Part shown: positions 1 through 7,315 of the stretch, piece after piece
Layout: each line of letters opens with the position of its first letter
Position numbering within the stretch: position 1 is the first letter of the stretch
From: Geodermatophilus chilensis
GTDB lineage: Bacteria; Actinomycetota; Actinomycetes; Mycobacteriales; Geodermatophilaceae
NCBI RefSeq assembly: GCF_002802985.1
Contig: NZ_NVPT01000040.1
Location: forward strand, 1 to 33,912
Length of the DNA stretch: 33,912 bases
Direction: 5' to 3'
Made by a program: the position numbers and the translations under genes
The notes under the pieces: model-generated
Databases searched by the model: none
Told to the model about the DNA's origin: nothing
Seen by the model: the letters and a program-made list of their open reading frames with translations, nothing else

Positions 1-157
1 TGAACTATGGTTGTGTGCGTGTCGGTTGTAGTTGCTCGGCTGTGTGTACTGAGTGGCGTGTATATTGGTGTAACTGTATGTTTTTTATTTTCAAGCTGAA
101 GACGGCATACGAGGTCGAGGACGGTCTCGTGGTCTCGGAGATGGGGATAAGATACAG
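1..157. other. Sequencing adapter contamination (P7/Nextera-like)
   Basis: This stretch is not genomic. Positions 92-115 match the 24-nt Illumina P7 sequence at 22 of 24 bases (core AAGACGGCATACGAG). An 8-nt spacer in the place of the i7 index follows at 116-123. Positions 124-157 match the 34-nt Nextera read-2 transposase adapter at 30 of 34 bases. Bases 1-91 are T/G-rich, unlike the rest of the window, and lie beyond the adapter end, as low-quality read-through would. Adapter sequences are quoted from memory. Coding calls here should be ignored. Confidence 0.93.
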
Positions 158-515
158 CCTCGAGGCCGTACGGCTCGTCCGGCTCCAGGTCGTCGTCGGG
201 GACGCTCCGGGTCCGTCTGCGCAGGAGGAGCCGGACGGGCTCGAGGGCGAGGAGCGTCAGGAACAGGTAGAAGGCGACGCCCAGCCAGCTGAAGCCGATC
301 CACTGGACGACGGTGCTGAGGGTGGAGTTCTCGCGCCGCAGCAGGACCGCGCCCACCGGCAGCGCGGCGAGGAGCACCATGGCGAGGGTCAGCAGCCGCC
401 GGGTCCGGCCCGGCCGGGTGGTGCTGCGGACCAGCCGCCACCACAGGTAGCCGTGCAGCAGCAGCACGGCCAGCAGGACGACGGTGGCGAACCCCAGCAG
501 GCCGATGACGGACAG
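158..515 (-). CDS. Metallophosphoesterase, N-terminal membrane part (truncated by contig end)
   Basis: Only the N-terminal ~119 residues are present; the gene runs into the adapter junction at 157. The minus strand reads as a membrane protein with hydrophobic segments around VIGLLGFATVVLLAVLLL, LLTLAMVLLAALPVGAVLL and WLGVAFYLFLTLLAL. Between and after these come the signatures HGYLWWRLVR and RRENSTLSTVVQWIGFSW, then an acidic tail. That layout is known from actinobacterial membrane-anchored metallophosphoesterases, whose phosphatase domain would follow and is missing here, so the function is inferred. No ATG, GTG or TTG lies at a sensible place. I chose a CTG at 515 because GAGGAA sits about 8 nt upstream. 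It follows the CYTH-CHAD gene on the same strand, separated by a gene-end repeat. Other frames here are shadows. Confidence 0.55.
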
Positions 516-563
516 GTCGGGTTCCTCGTGCTCGTGGGGACGCCGCGTGCCGGGCGGCCCGTT

Positions 564-625
564 CCGGCCCCCCTGCAGGGTCCCGCCGCGAGCTCGCGAG
601 TGGCGGGGAGCAGGGGGGTCCTTCT
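564..625. repeat. Gene-end palindromic repeat, copy A
   Basis: This copy directly follows the stop codon of the CYTH-CHAD gene (minus strand reading: TGA then agaaggacccccctgc). It folds on itself: a GGCCCCCCTGC arm near 567-577 pairs with GCAGGGGGG at 610-618, an inner CCCGCC/GGCGGG pair closes around the self-complementary CGCGAGCTCGCG. It shares its layout with copies at 18689, 20539, 21063 and 22842. It probably acts as a transcription terminator or a REP-like element; that role is inferred. Confidence 0.7.
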
Positions 626-2212
626 TCAGCCCAGCGAGGCCACGGCCTTGACGTTCCGCCGCAGACCCGGCTCCAGTGTCCAGAACTCCGCCTCGGCCGC
701 CGTGGCCCGGGCCTCCTCGAGGGCGTGCAGCCGGCCGTAGGTCCAGGCGTTCTCGCCCGCGGCGAAGGCCGCCCGCCCGACCCGCACGGCGACATCCCGG
801 GTGACGACGGTGTCCTGCGCGGCCCCGAGCAGGTCCTGCACCTGCTTGGTGCAGGCGATCAGCGCGGTGGCCGGCTCGCCGAACTCCGCCTCGGCCACCT
901 CCGCGGTGTAGCGCACCCGCTTGGCGGCCTTGCGGACGTCGTGCAGGCGCTCGTGCCGCTCGGCCCCCTCGACCTCGAGGGCGGCCTCGACGGTGCGGCG
1001 CAGCCGCTTCCCGGTGCGCCGGACGGCGTCGGCCAACTGCACGGGAGCGGGTGCGGCGGCCAGCTCGGTGACCGGCGGCTCGGCCAGCAGCGCGTCGAGG
1101 GCGTCGAGCAGCCGCAGGTAGCGCCGGTCGGTGAGGGTGCGGGTGACCTGGCGGGCACCGGTCTCGTGGTCCTTGATCGCGGTCTGCTGCAGCCGGGCCG
1201 CGACCGGGCCGAGCACGAGCTCCACCGGCTGGGCGGCGACCAGGTTCCGCAGGTGCGCCAGCGCCACCTCGGTGTCCCGGGCGCCGGAGAGCTGCGCGCC
1301 CACCCACTGCAGCTCGGCGCGCAGCGGGTCGGTGTGCTCACGGTCCAGCACCGGGCGGAACGCGGCGAAGATGCTGCGCAGCCGGCGGCAGGCCACCCGC
1401 AGGTCGTGCACGCCCTCGGGCTGCTCGGTTCGCACCGCCAGGTCGGCGGCCCGCAGCGCCTGCAGCTGCCCGGCCACCGCGCCGAGGACGACCTCGCCGG
1501 CCGTGCGGACCGGGGCCCTGCCCTTCTTCGCCTTCTTGCCCTTCCTCGCCTTCCCGTCCGCCTCGGCCGGCTCCGGGGCGGGGGCCGCGGGCGCCGGCAG
1601 CCGCCCGTCGAGCACCCGGCCGACCTTCGAGGGGACGGCGGCGGGCCGGGCGCCGGCCGCGACGAGCCGCTCGGTCACCGCCTGCAGCAGCCTCTCGTCG
1701 CCGTCGACCAGCTCGACCTCGATCTCCCGCCAGGTGGTGACGGTGGCCGGCTCGCCGGGTCCGGTCGCGAGCGCCGTGCCGACGACGACGTCGTCGGCCA
1801 CCTCGGCCAGCACCCTCCCCTCCTCGTCCAGCAGCCGGTGCACCATCCGGCGGGTGGAGAGCGTGGCGACCGGCTCCGCCGCGGCGGTGCCCAGCAGGCC
1901 GAGCAGCGGGGCGACGACGGCGCGCGGGGCGGTGCGGGCCGCCCGGCCCAGCGGCTGGTGCAGCTCACGCCGGGCGCCGTCCACCCCGGGCAGCTTCACG
2001 TGCCAGCCGGCGTCCGCACCGCCGGTGCGCCGCCGCAGGGTCACGCGGGAGCGCAGCAGCCGCAGGTCCGGGGTGTCGTAGTAGGTCGCCTCGAGCGCCT
2101 GCTCCTCCGGGTCGCCGACCGCGGCGACCGCCCCGGCGCCGGTCAGATCCGGGAGGGCGAAGGTCTCGTCGACCTCGAACTTGCGCTCGACCTCGACGTG
2201 CACGGTGGTCAC
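626..2212 (-). CDS. CYTH and CHAD domain-containing protein
   Basis: This 528-residue protein starts with a CYTH (triphosphate tunnel) domain, marked by the EVERKF signature near residue 10 and acidic/basic strands to about residue 200. A lysine-rich linker (KARKGKKAKKGR) follows. The C-terminal half is a CHAD domain, a helical bundle with conserved histidines: GVHDLRVACRRLRS and, in its second repeat, LHDVRKAAKRVRYTAEVAE. CYTH domains bind or hydrolyse triphosphorylated substrates and CHAD domains bind inorganic polyphosphate, so a cytoplasmic polyphosphate-related role is likely but not shown. I took GTG at 2212 because it gives the short N-terminus usual before the CYTH motif; GTG at 2203 is an alternative. 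A gene-end repeat abuts the stop, and the neighbour across the promoter side is the divergent PRC-barrel/DUF2382 gene. Confidence 0.9.
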   Translation of the reverse strand: MTTVHVEVERKFEVDETFALPDLTGAGAVAAVGDPEEQALEATYYDTPDLRLLRSRVTLRRRTGGADAGWHVKLPGVDGARRELHQPLGRAARTAPRAVVAPLLGLLGTAAAEPVATLSTRRMVHRLLDEEGRVLAEVADDVVVGTALATGPGEPATVTTWREIEVELVDGDERLLQAVTERLVAAGARPAAVPSKVGRVLDGRLPAPAAPAPEPAEADGKARKGKKAKKGRAPVRTAGEVVLGAVAGQLQALRAADLAVRTEQPEGVHDLRVACRRLRSIFAAFRPVLDREHTDPLRAELQWVGAQLSGARDTEVALAHLRNLVAAQPVELVLGPVAARLQQTAIKDHETGARQVTRTLTDRRYLRLLDALDALLAEPPVTELAAAPAPVQLADAVRRTGKRLRRTVEAALEVEGAERHERLHDVRKAAKRVRYTAEVAEAEFGEPATALIACTKQVQDLLGAAQDTVVTRDVAVRVGRAAFAAGENAWTYGRLHALEEARATAAEAEFWTLEPGLRRNVKAVASLG

Positions 2213-2352
2213 GGGTGCCACCGTAGGGAAGGACGCGCAGGTCAGCACGTGGCGGACGCCGCGCAGCGACCCATGTTCGGGCGGTGTCCCGGGTGGGCAC
2301 GCTGCACCGGAGGGTCCCGTGGGGGATCTGCGAGGCGAGGGGAGCCGACCCG

Positions 2353-3291
2353 GTGTTGAGCGAGCGAGAACTGTCCGCGGCGATCGGCAGCGCGGCCTAC
2401 GGCCCGGACGGCGAGAAGATCGGCACGGTCGAGCACTTCTTCACCGACGACCGCACGGGCGCCCCCACCTGGGCGGCGGTCTCCACCGGGCTGTTCGGCA
2501 CCCGGCACTCCGTCGTCCCCGCGACCGAGGCCACCTTCACCGACGGCACCGTGCGGCTGCCGGTGACCAAGGAGGCGGTCCGCACCGCCCCGTCGGTCTC
2601 CGACCAGCACCTCGACCCCGAGGCCGAGGCGCTGCTGCGCCAGCACTACGGCCTGGACGCCGGGACGACGACCGGGACCACGACGACCGGGACGACCGTG
2701 CCCGGGACGACGACGGCCCCGGCCGGTGACGACACGACCACTCGTGACCTCTCCCAGCTGCCGCCCGACCAGGCCCTGGCCGGCACGCGGCAGGACACCG
2801 TGAGCACCGCCCGGGCGGCCGCTCCCGACCAGACCGTGCCGGTCGCCGCCGTCCCGACCCCGCCGCCGACCGACGGCGCGATGACCCGCAGCGAGGAGCA
2901 GCTGCGGGTGGCCACCGAGCGGTACGCCGCCAAGCGGGTGCGGGTGGTCAAGTACGTGGTCACCGAGGAGGTGCAGATCACCGTCCCGATCCGCCGCGAG
3001 GAGATCCGGATCGAGGAGATCCCCCTGGACGACGGCGCCCCCGCGGCGGCCGGCACCCTCGACGCGGTCGGCACGGGCGGCCTGCCGGAGACGATCGTCC
3101 TGCACACCGAGCGGCCGGTGGTCGGCACCGAGGTCGTGCCGGTGGAGCGGGTGCGGCTGCGCACCGAGTGGGTGCAGGAGCAGGTGCAGGTCCGCGACCA
3201 GGTGCGCCGCGAGCGGGTCGACGTCGACCACGACCGCCCGGCCCAGGACCGCCCGGTCCAGGACCGCCCGGTCCAGGACCGCCTGGGTTAG
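2353..3291 (+). CDS. PRC-barrel and DUF2382 domain protein
   Basis: The 312-residue product has an N-terminal PRC-barrel-like domain (GSAAYGPDGEKIGTVEHFF, to about residue 95). A Gly/Thr low-complexity linker (repeated GTTT units, ~residues 102-125) follows, then a DUF2382 domain marked by LRVATERYAAKRVRVVKYVV and the charged ITVPIRREEIRIEEIP strand. Such proteins are often linked to stress responses in actinobacteria, but no enzymatic role is known to me. The C-terminus is built from a 15-bp tandem repeat encoding DRPVQ-type units. GTG at 2353 was chosen because GAGGGGAG lies about 9 nt upstream; TTG at 2356 is possible. It is transcribed divergently from the CYTH-CHAD gene and converges with the nitrilase gene, with only 26 nt between stops. 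Confidence 0.85.
   Translation: MLSERELSAAIGSAAYGPDGEKIGTVEHFFTDDRTGAPTWAAVSTGLFGTRHSVVPATEATFTDGTVRLPVTKEAVRTAPSVSDQHLDPEAEALLRQHYGLDAGTTTGTTTTGTTVPGTTTAPAGDDTTTRDLSQLPPDQALAGTRQDTVSTARAAAPDQTVPVAAVPTPPPTDGAMTRSEEQLRVATERYAAKRVRVVKYVVTEEVQITVPIRREEIRIEEIPLDDGAPAAAGTLDAVGTGGLPETIVLHTERPVVGTEVVPVERVRLRTEWVQEQVQVRDQVRRERVDVDHDRPAQDRPVQDRPVQDRLG
3232..3291 (+). repeat. 15-bp coding tandem repeat, four units
   Basis: The unit GACCGCCCGGTCCAG begins at 3232, 3247, 3262 and 3277, with one substitution in the first unit and more in the last, which contains the TAG stop. It encodes DRPAQ-DRPVQ-DRPVQ-DRLG. A further partial GACCGCCGG follows the stop, so the array probably varies in length. Confidence 0.85.
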
Positions 3292-3317
3292 GACCGCCGG
3301 TCGGCGAGGCTCTGCCG

Positions 3318-4100
3318 TCAGCGCCGGTCGGCGAGGAACTGCAGCCGCTCGCGCGTCGCGGTCACCTCGGCCAGCTCGACGTCGGCCACCAGCACCGTCT
3401 CCACGCCTGCGGCGGTCGCCAGCAGCTCCCCCATCGGGCTGACGATGCGGCTGTCGCCGGTGTGCTCGGTGCCGTCGCCCGCGGTGCCGACGCGGTTGCA
3501 GCCGACGACGTAGGCCTGGTTCTCGATCGCCCGGGCCTGCAGCAGCGTCTGCCAGTGCAGCCGGCGGGCAGCCGGCCAGTTCGCCGTCACCAGGTAGACG
3601 TCGGTGTCGAGCGCGGCGGACCAGAAGACGTCGGCGAAGCGCAGGTCGTAGCAGACGAACGGGGTGACGCGCAGGCCGCCGACGTCCACGGTCAGCGGCT
3701 TCTCGCCCGCCCGGAAACGCTCGTGCTCGCCGCCGTGGGTGAACGGGTGCAGCTTGCGGTAGCGGTGCACCGTGCCGTCGGGGCCGGCCAGGACGAAGGA
3801 GTTGTAGGGCAGCGCTGCGGTTCCCCCGCCCGCACCGCCCGTGTCCGGCGCCACCTCCGGGCAGCTGCCGGCCACCCAGACGCCGTGCTCGGCGGCCTGC
3901 GCCTGGAGGAACTGCGCCGACGGACCGCCCTCGGGCTCCCCGATGCCCGGCGTCATCGAGAAGCCGGTCGAGAACGTCTCGCTGAGCAGGACGAACTCCG
4001 CCCCGGCGCCGGCCGCCCGGGCCACCAGCGGCGCCAGGCGCGCGAAGTTGGCCGCCCGGTCCTCCCAGACGATGTCGTGCTGCACCACCGCGAACCGCAT
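3318..4100 (-). CDS. Carbon-nitrogen hydrolase, omega-amidase/Nit2-like
   Basis: This is a full-length (260 residues) nitrilase-superfamily amidase. The catalytic triad is visible: Glu41 (LLSETF), Lys116 (YRKLHPF) and Cys150 (FVCYDLRF). The closest match by eye is the omega-amidase/YafV group, which hydrolyses alpha-ketoglutaramate or alpha-ketosuccinamate. The gene sits 40 nt downstream of a class I aminotransferase on the same strand. That pairing fits known aminotransferase-omega-amidase couples, where glutamine-dependent transamination makes alpha-ketoglutaramate and the amidase removes it irreversibly. The ATG at 4100 follows a strong AGGAGGAGG site. The gap to the aminotransferase stop holds a perfect 24-nt palindrome. 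Substrate assignment is inferred from family and context. Confidence 0.9.
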   Translation of the reverse strand: MRFAVVQHDIVWEDRAANFARLAPLVARAAGAGAEFVLLSETFSTGFSMTPGIGEPEGGPSAQFLQAQAAEHGVWVAGSCPEVAPDTGGAGGGTAALPYNSFVLAGPDGTVHRYRKLHPFTHGGEHERFRAGEKPLTVDVGGLRVTPFVCYDLRFADVFWSAALDTDVYLVTANWPAARRLHWQTLLQARAIENQAYVVGCNRVGTAGDGTEHTGDSRIVSPMGELLATAAGVETVLVADVELAEVTATRERLQFLADRR

Positions 4101-4115
4101 CAGTTCCTCCTCCTC

Positions 4116-4139
4116 CGGCGATTTCCGCGGAAATCGCCG
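4116..4139. repeat. 24-nt perfect palindrome with ATTTCCGCGGAAAT core
   Basis: The sequence is its own reverse complement over 24 nt, centred on ATTTCCGCGGAAAT. It lies between the aminotransferase stop and the ribosome-binding site of the amidase gene. A second copy of the core is at 5372-5385. It could form an intercistronic hairpin or be a protein-binding site; the function is unknown. Confidence 0.85.
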
Positions 4140-4140
4140 C

Positions 4141-5328
4141 TCAGGCCATCCTGCCCAGCCGCTCGACCGCCTCGGCCAGCACGGCGTCGCTCTTGCAGAA
4201 CGCGAACCGCACCAGGTGGCGCCCCAGGTGCGCGTGCTCCGACGAGTAGAAGACCACCGTCGGGACGGCGACCACCCCCGCGCGCTCGGGCAGCGACCGG
4301 CAGAACGCCAGGCCGTCCCCGTCGGGCTGCACCGGTCGGACGTCGACCGTGGCGAAGTAGGTCGCCTCCGGGCACACCACCGGCAGGCCCGCGGCGGTCA
4401 GCCCCTCGACCAGCACGTCGCGGCGGTACTCCAGGTCGCGCGCGATGCCGGCGAAGTACTCGTCGGGCAGCCGCAGCCCGGCCGCGACCGCCGGCTGGAA
4501 CGGCCCGCCGTTGACGTAGGTGAGGAACTGCTTGGCCGTGCGGACGGCCGACACCAGCGGCGCCGGTCCGCAGATCCAGCCGACCTTCCAGCCGGTGACG
4601 TTGAAGGTCTTGCCGGCGCTGCCGACCACGAGGGTCCGCTCGCGCATGCCCGGCAGGGTGGCCAGGGAGGCGTGCCGGGCACCGGAGAACACCAGGTGCT
4701 CGTAGACCTCGTCGGCCAGCACCAGCAGCTCGTGCTCCATGGCCAGCGCGGCCAGCGTGCCCAGCTCCGCGCGGGTGAAGACCTTCCCGGTCGGGTTGTG
4801 CGGGGTGTTGAGCAGCAGCAGCCGCGCCCGCGGGGTGACCGCCGCACGCAGCTCGGCGGCGTCGAAGGTCCACGGCCCGGTGCCGGACGGCGGAGGCCGC
4901 AGCGGCACCGGCCGCGCGACCCCGCCGGCCATCGCGATGCCCGCCGCGTAGCTGTCGTACATCGGCTCGAACAGCACGACCTCGTCACCGGGCTCGAGCA
5001 GCGCCAGCAGCGCGGCGGTCAGCGCCTCGGTCGCGCCCGCGGTGACCAGGACCTCGGTGTCCGGGTCGTGGGCGTGGCCGCCGAAGCGGTGCACGTGCTC
5101 GGCGACGGCTGACCGCAGCTCGGGGATGCCGGGGCCCGGTGGGTACTGGTCGTGCGCGGTGCCGATCGCGGCGCGGGCGACGTCGAGCACCTCCGGCGGG
5201 CCCGGGTAGTCGGGGAAGCCCTGGCCGAGGTTGATCGAGCCCGTGGCGACGGCGAGGGCACTCATCTCGGCGAAGACCGTCGTCCCGAAGCCCTGCAGCC
5301 GGGACGACAGGTAGGGCGCGCGGGTCAT
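4141..5328 (-). CDS. PLP-dependent class I/II aminotransferase
   Basis: A 395-residue fold-type I aminotransferase. Visible signatures are NLGQGFPDYPGP near residue 33, TAGATEAL near 97, the NTPHNPTGKVF motif near 174-184, LADEVYEHLVF near 204-214, and the PLP-lysine Lys240 in VGSAGKTFNVTGWKVGW. The sequence resembles the kynurenine/glutamine transaminase K/methionine aminotransferase (YbdL-like) group; the exact amino donor cannot be read from sequence. The neighbouring omega-amidase-like gene supports a glutamine-type donor. ATG at 5328 was chosen because the protein aligns from there (MTRAPYLSSRL); the reading frame stays open further upstream but that part looks non-coding. GAGG lies about 10 nt before the ATG, and a parS-like palindrome lies only 16 nt upstream. 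Confidence 0.9.
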   Translation of the reverse strand: MTRAPYLSSRLQGFGTTVFAEMSALAVATGSINLGQGFPDYPGPPEVLDVARAAIGTAHDQYPPGPGIPELRSAVAEHVHRFGGHAHDPDTEVLVTAGATEALTAALLALLEPGDEVVLFEPMYDSYAAGIAMAGGVARPVPLRPPPSGTGPWTFDAAELRAAVTPRARLLLLNTPHNPTGKVFTRAELGTLAALAMEHELLVLADEVYEHLVFSGARHASLATLPGMRERTLVVGSAGKTFNVTGWKVGWICGPAPLVSAVRTAKQFLTYVNGGPFQPAVAAGLRLPDEYFAGIARDLEYRRDVLVEGLTAAGLPVVCPEATYFATVDVRPVQPDGDGLAFCRSLPERAGVVAVPTVVFYSSEHAHLGRHLVRFAFCKSDAVLAEAVERLGRMA

Positions 5329-5343
5329 GGGGTCAGCCTCGCA

Positions 5344-5357
5344 GTTCCACGTGGAAC
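5344..5357. promoter_or_regulatory. parS-like ParB-binding palindrome
   Basis: The perfect 14-bp palindrome GTTCCACGTGGAAC matches the form of actinobacterial parS sites (consensus near GTTTCACGTGAAAC, with C/G variants at the third pair). An identical copy lies at 7794-7807. Clusters of parS near the replication origin are well known, and the syntenic block in this window supports an origin-proximal position. It also sits in the aminotransferase 5' region, so a transcriptional effect is possible. Confidence 0.75.
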
Positions 5358-5365
5358 CGCGCGCC

Positions 5366-5391
5366 CCGGCGATTTCCGCGGAAATGGCCGG
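5366..5391. repeat. Second ATTTCCGCGGAAAT near-palindrome
   Basis: This near-perfect 26-nt palindrome has the same core as the one at 4116-4139, with one mismatched pair in its flanks (CCGGCG against GGCCGG). It lies between the S4-protein stop and the aminotransferase start, just beside the parS-like site. Confidence 0.7.
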
Positions 5392-5393
5392 GG

Positions 5394-5618
5394 TCAGCCG
5401 ATGCGCACGTCCTCCATGCCCTCGACGCTCACCACGTCCCCCCGACGGACCTGCCGGCCGCGGCGCTCCTCGGGTTCGCCGTTGACCCGCACGGTGCCGG
5501 TGAGCAGCACGTCCTTCACCTGGGCACCGGTCGGGACGGCGTCCACCAGCTTGAGCAGCTGGCCCAGCCGGATGGACTCCTCGCCGGGCCGGAGGTGCAC
5601 GGTGCGCACGCCGCTCAC
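5394..5618 (-). CDS. Small S4-domain RNA-binding protein
   Basis: A 74-residue protein made almost entirely of one S4 domain: IRLGQLLKLVDAVPTGAQVKDVLL, then GTVRVNGEPEERRGRQVRRGDVVSV. This is the stand-alone YlmH/YbcJ-like type of S4 protein, expected to bind structured RNA such as rRNA or tRNA in the cytoplasm. The GTG start at 5618 overlaps the stop of the MOSC gene as GTGA, so translation is probably coupled. The longer open frame upstream is a shadow of the MOSC gene. Confidence 0.85.
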   Translation of the reverse strand: MSGVRTVHLRPGEESIRLGQLLKLVDAVPTGAQVKDVLLTGTVRVNGEPEERRGRQVRRGDVVSVEGMEDVRIG

Positions 5619-6331
5619 CACCCGGCCAGCTCGTCGCCGACCGCGACCGCGCCCGCCCGGGTGACCAGGGCACCGATGGCCAGGCGGCCGTCCCGCTCGC
5701 GGTGGATGGTCTTGAGGACGCCGGTGTCGCGGCCGATCCCGCCGGGCTGGGGGCGGGTGACCATCACGCAGCGGTCCACCTGCTTGACGACGTCCAGCTC
5801 GGCGCCGCCCAGCCACACGCGCTGCCCGACCAGCGCGTCCTCCCCCGCCCCGTCGAGGACGACGTTGGCGCGGAAGCGCCGCCGGTCCCAGGTGCCCAGC
5901 GTGCCGGTGGAGACCAGCGAGACGCGGGTGCGGGAGCTGTCGTGGAACGCGCCGCGGGCGCCGGGGAAGGCGTCCCAGTCGTACTCGCCGGCCTCGTCGA
6001 CCTGGGCGGGGTTCTCGTACCGGCGCTCGCCGGGCGCGTCCGGCGCGGCCCGCAGCGCCACCGGCCGGCCCAGCCAGTCCGACAGCGCGGCGTCCTCCGA
6101 CGTGACGGACCCGTCCGGCAACACCACCTCGACGGAGCCGTCCGCGCGCAGCCGGCCGGAGAGGAAGAGCAGGTCCGGGACCCGCCGGGCGGTCAGCCCG
6201 AAGCCGGTGCCGACGTCGAACAGCGCCCACTGCCGGTCGCCGGCCAGCCCCTCCAGGCCGACCTCGGCGCCGGTCAGTCGCTCGCCCTGGAGGGACTTGA
6301 CCGGGTACCGCCACAGCTCGGCGACCTGCAC
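5615..6331 (-). CDS. MOSC domain protein
   Basis: A 238-residue protein with an N-terminal MOSC beta-barrel domain (VAELWRYPVKSLQGERL, GLEGLAGDRQWALFD) and a C-terminal MOSC domain. The latter carries the conserved Cys188 in VDRCVMVTRPQPGG, the residue that binds molybdenum cofactor sulfur in mARC-type proteins. Such proteins handle Moco sulfur or reduce N-hydroxylated compounds; which applies here is not visible. The GTG start at 6331 comes one nucleotide after the aldose-epimerase stop, and its own stop overlaps the S4 gene, so epimerase, MOSC and S4 genes form a tight cluster. Confidence 0.88.
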   Translation of the reverse strand: MQVAELWRYPVKSLQGERLTGAEVGLEGLAGDRQWALFDVGTGFGLTARRVPDLLFLSGRLRADGSVEVVLPDGSVTSEDAALSDWLGRPVALRAAPDAPGERRYENPAQVDEAGEYDWDAFPGARGAFHDSSRTRVSLVSTGTLGTWDRRRFRANVVLDGAGEDALVGQRVWLGGAELDVVKQVDRCVMVTRPQPGGIGRDTGVLKTIHRERDGRLAIGALVTRAGAVAVGDELAGW

Positions 6332-6332
6332 G

Positions 6333-7250
6333 TCAGGCCTGCCAGGCGAGGGTCCAGGTGCCCGACCACTCGGCGCCCGGGTCGAGGACGACGAGGTCGA
6401 CGTGGTCGGCCAGCGCGTTCGGCGGACAGGTCATCGGCTCGACGGCGACGCTGCGCCGGCGCTGCCCGGGCCGGAGCGTGTCACCGGTGAAGACCTGCAG
6501 CCACGGCCAGGAGCCGTCGGCGGCGAGCTCCACGGTGCCGAGCTCCGCGCTGCGCAGCCGCACCCGGGCCCAGCCGTCGGCGTCGCGGTCGAGGTCGGTG
6601 ACCGGGGTGTCGAGGGCGCGGTCGCCGATCCGACCGATCGCCCCGTCGAAGGGACGCCGCTCCCCCGTCGGCAGCCCGCCGTCGTCGACCACCAGCTCGG
6701 TGCGGGCGGGCAGTTCCAGCTCGGCGTCCGCGATGCCGCCGTCCTCCTGCGCGCCGACGGCGAGGTACGGGTGGAAGCCGGCGCCGAAGGGAGCCGGCTC
6801 GGTGCCCGCGTTGCGGACCCGCATCGTCACGGTGAGCCGCCCGGGCTCGAGGGTGTGGTCGATCGCCGCGGCCAGCCGGAACGGGTAGCCGGAGCGGGGC
6901 TCGACGACGGTGCCGACGGTGACCGCCTCGGCGGACTGCTCGAGCACCGCCCACGACTGCCAGCCGACCAGCCCGTGCATGGCGACCGGCTTGTCCGGGC
7001 CGGCCAGCTCCAGCTGCAGGTCGTGGCCGCCCCAGCTCCACCGGCCCTCGCGGATCCGGTTGGGCCAGGGCAGCAGCACCCGGCCGCGGCTGCCGCCGGG
7101 CACCGTGCCGGCGGCGTAGCCGTCGAGCAGCTCGCGGTCGCCGACGGTCAGCGTGCGCATGGCGCCGCCGCGCAGGTCGACCGTCAGCCGCGCGTCGCCG
7201 GAGGCGATCTCGACCTCGGTGGGCTCGGTGGCGGGCCAGGCAGCGCTCAT
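6333..7250 (-). CDS. Aldose 1-epimerase family protein
   Basis: A galactose-mutarotase-fold protein of about 305 residues. Family marks are VLLPWPNRIREGRW, the histidine motif AMHGLVGW, GAGFHPYLAVG and, near the C-terminus, VAVEPMTCPPNAL, whose Glu is the probable catalytic base. It interconverts sugar anomers in the cytoplasm; the specific sugar cannot be predicted. ATG at 7250 is preferred; an in-frame GTG at 7259 would add three residues, and the purine-rich GGGGTGG stretch could serve either. It is the first gene of a compact minus-strand cluster with the MOSC and S4 genes. Confidence 0.9.
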   Translation of the reverse strand: MSAAWPATEPTEVEIASGDARLTVDLRGGAMRTLTVGDRELLDGYAAGTVPGGSRGRVLLPWPNRIREGRWSWGGHDLQLELAGPDKPVAMHGLVGWQSWAVLEQSAEAVTVGTVVEPRSGYPFRLAAAIDHTLEPGRLTVTMRVRNAGTEPAPFGAGFHPYLAVGAQEDGGIADAELELPARTELVVDDGGLPTGERRPFDGAIGRIGDRALDTPVTDLDRDADGWARVRLRSAELGTVELAADGSWPWLQVFTGDTLRPGQRRRSVAVEPMTCPPNALADHVDLVVLDPGAEWSGTWTLAWQA

Positions 7251-7315
7251 GGACTCCACCCCACCACATCACGGGCTCCGCCCACCGGCGAGATCGGCGA
7301 TCTCCCCGGAGGAGG

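Noticed and set aside
15-740. A 241-residue plus-strand ORF at the left end
   Set aside because: It begins in adapter sequence and is antisense to the metallophosphoesterase and CYTH-CHAD genes.
4141-5673. A 510-residue version of the aminotransferase
   Set aside because: The first 115 residues are a low-information shadow across the parS site and S4/MOSC genes; the family starts at the ATG at 5328.
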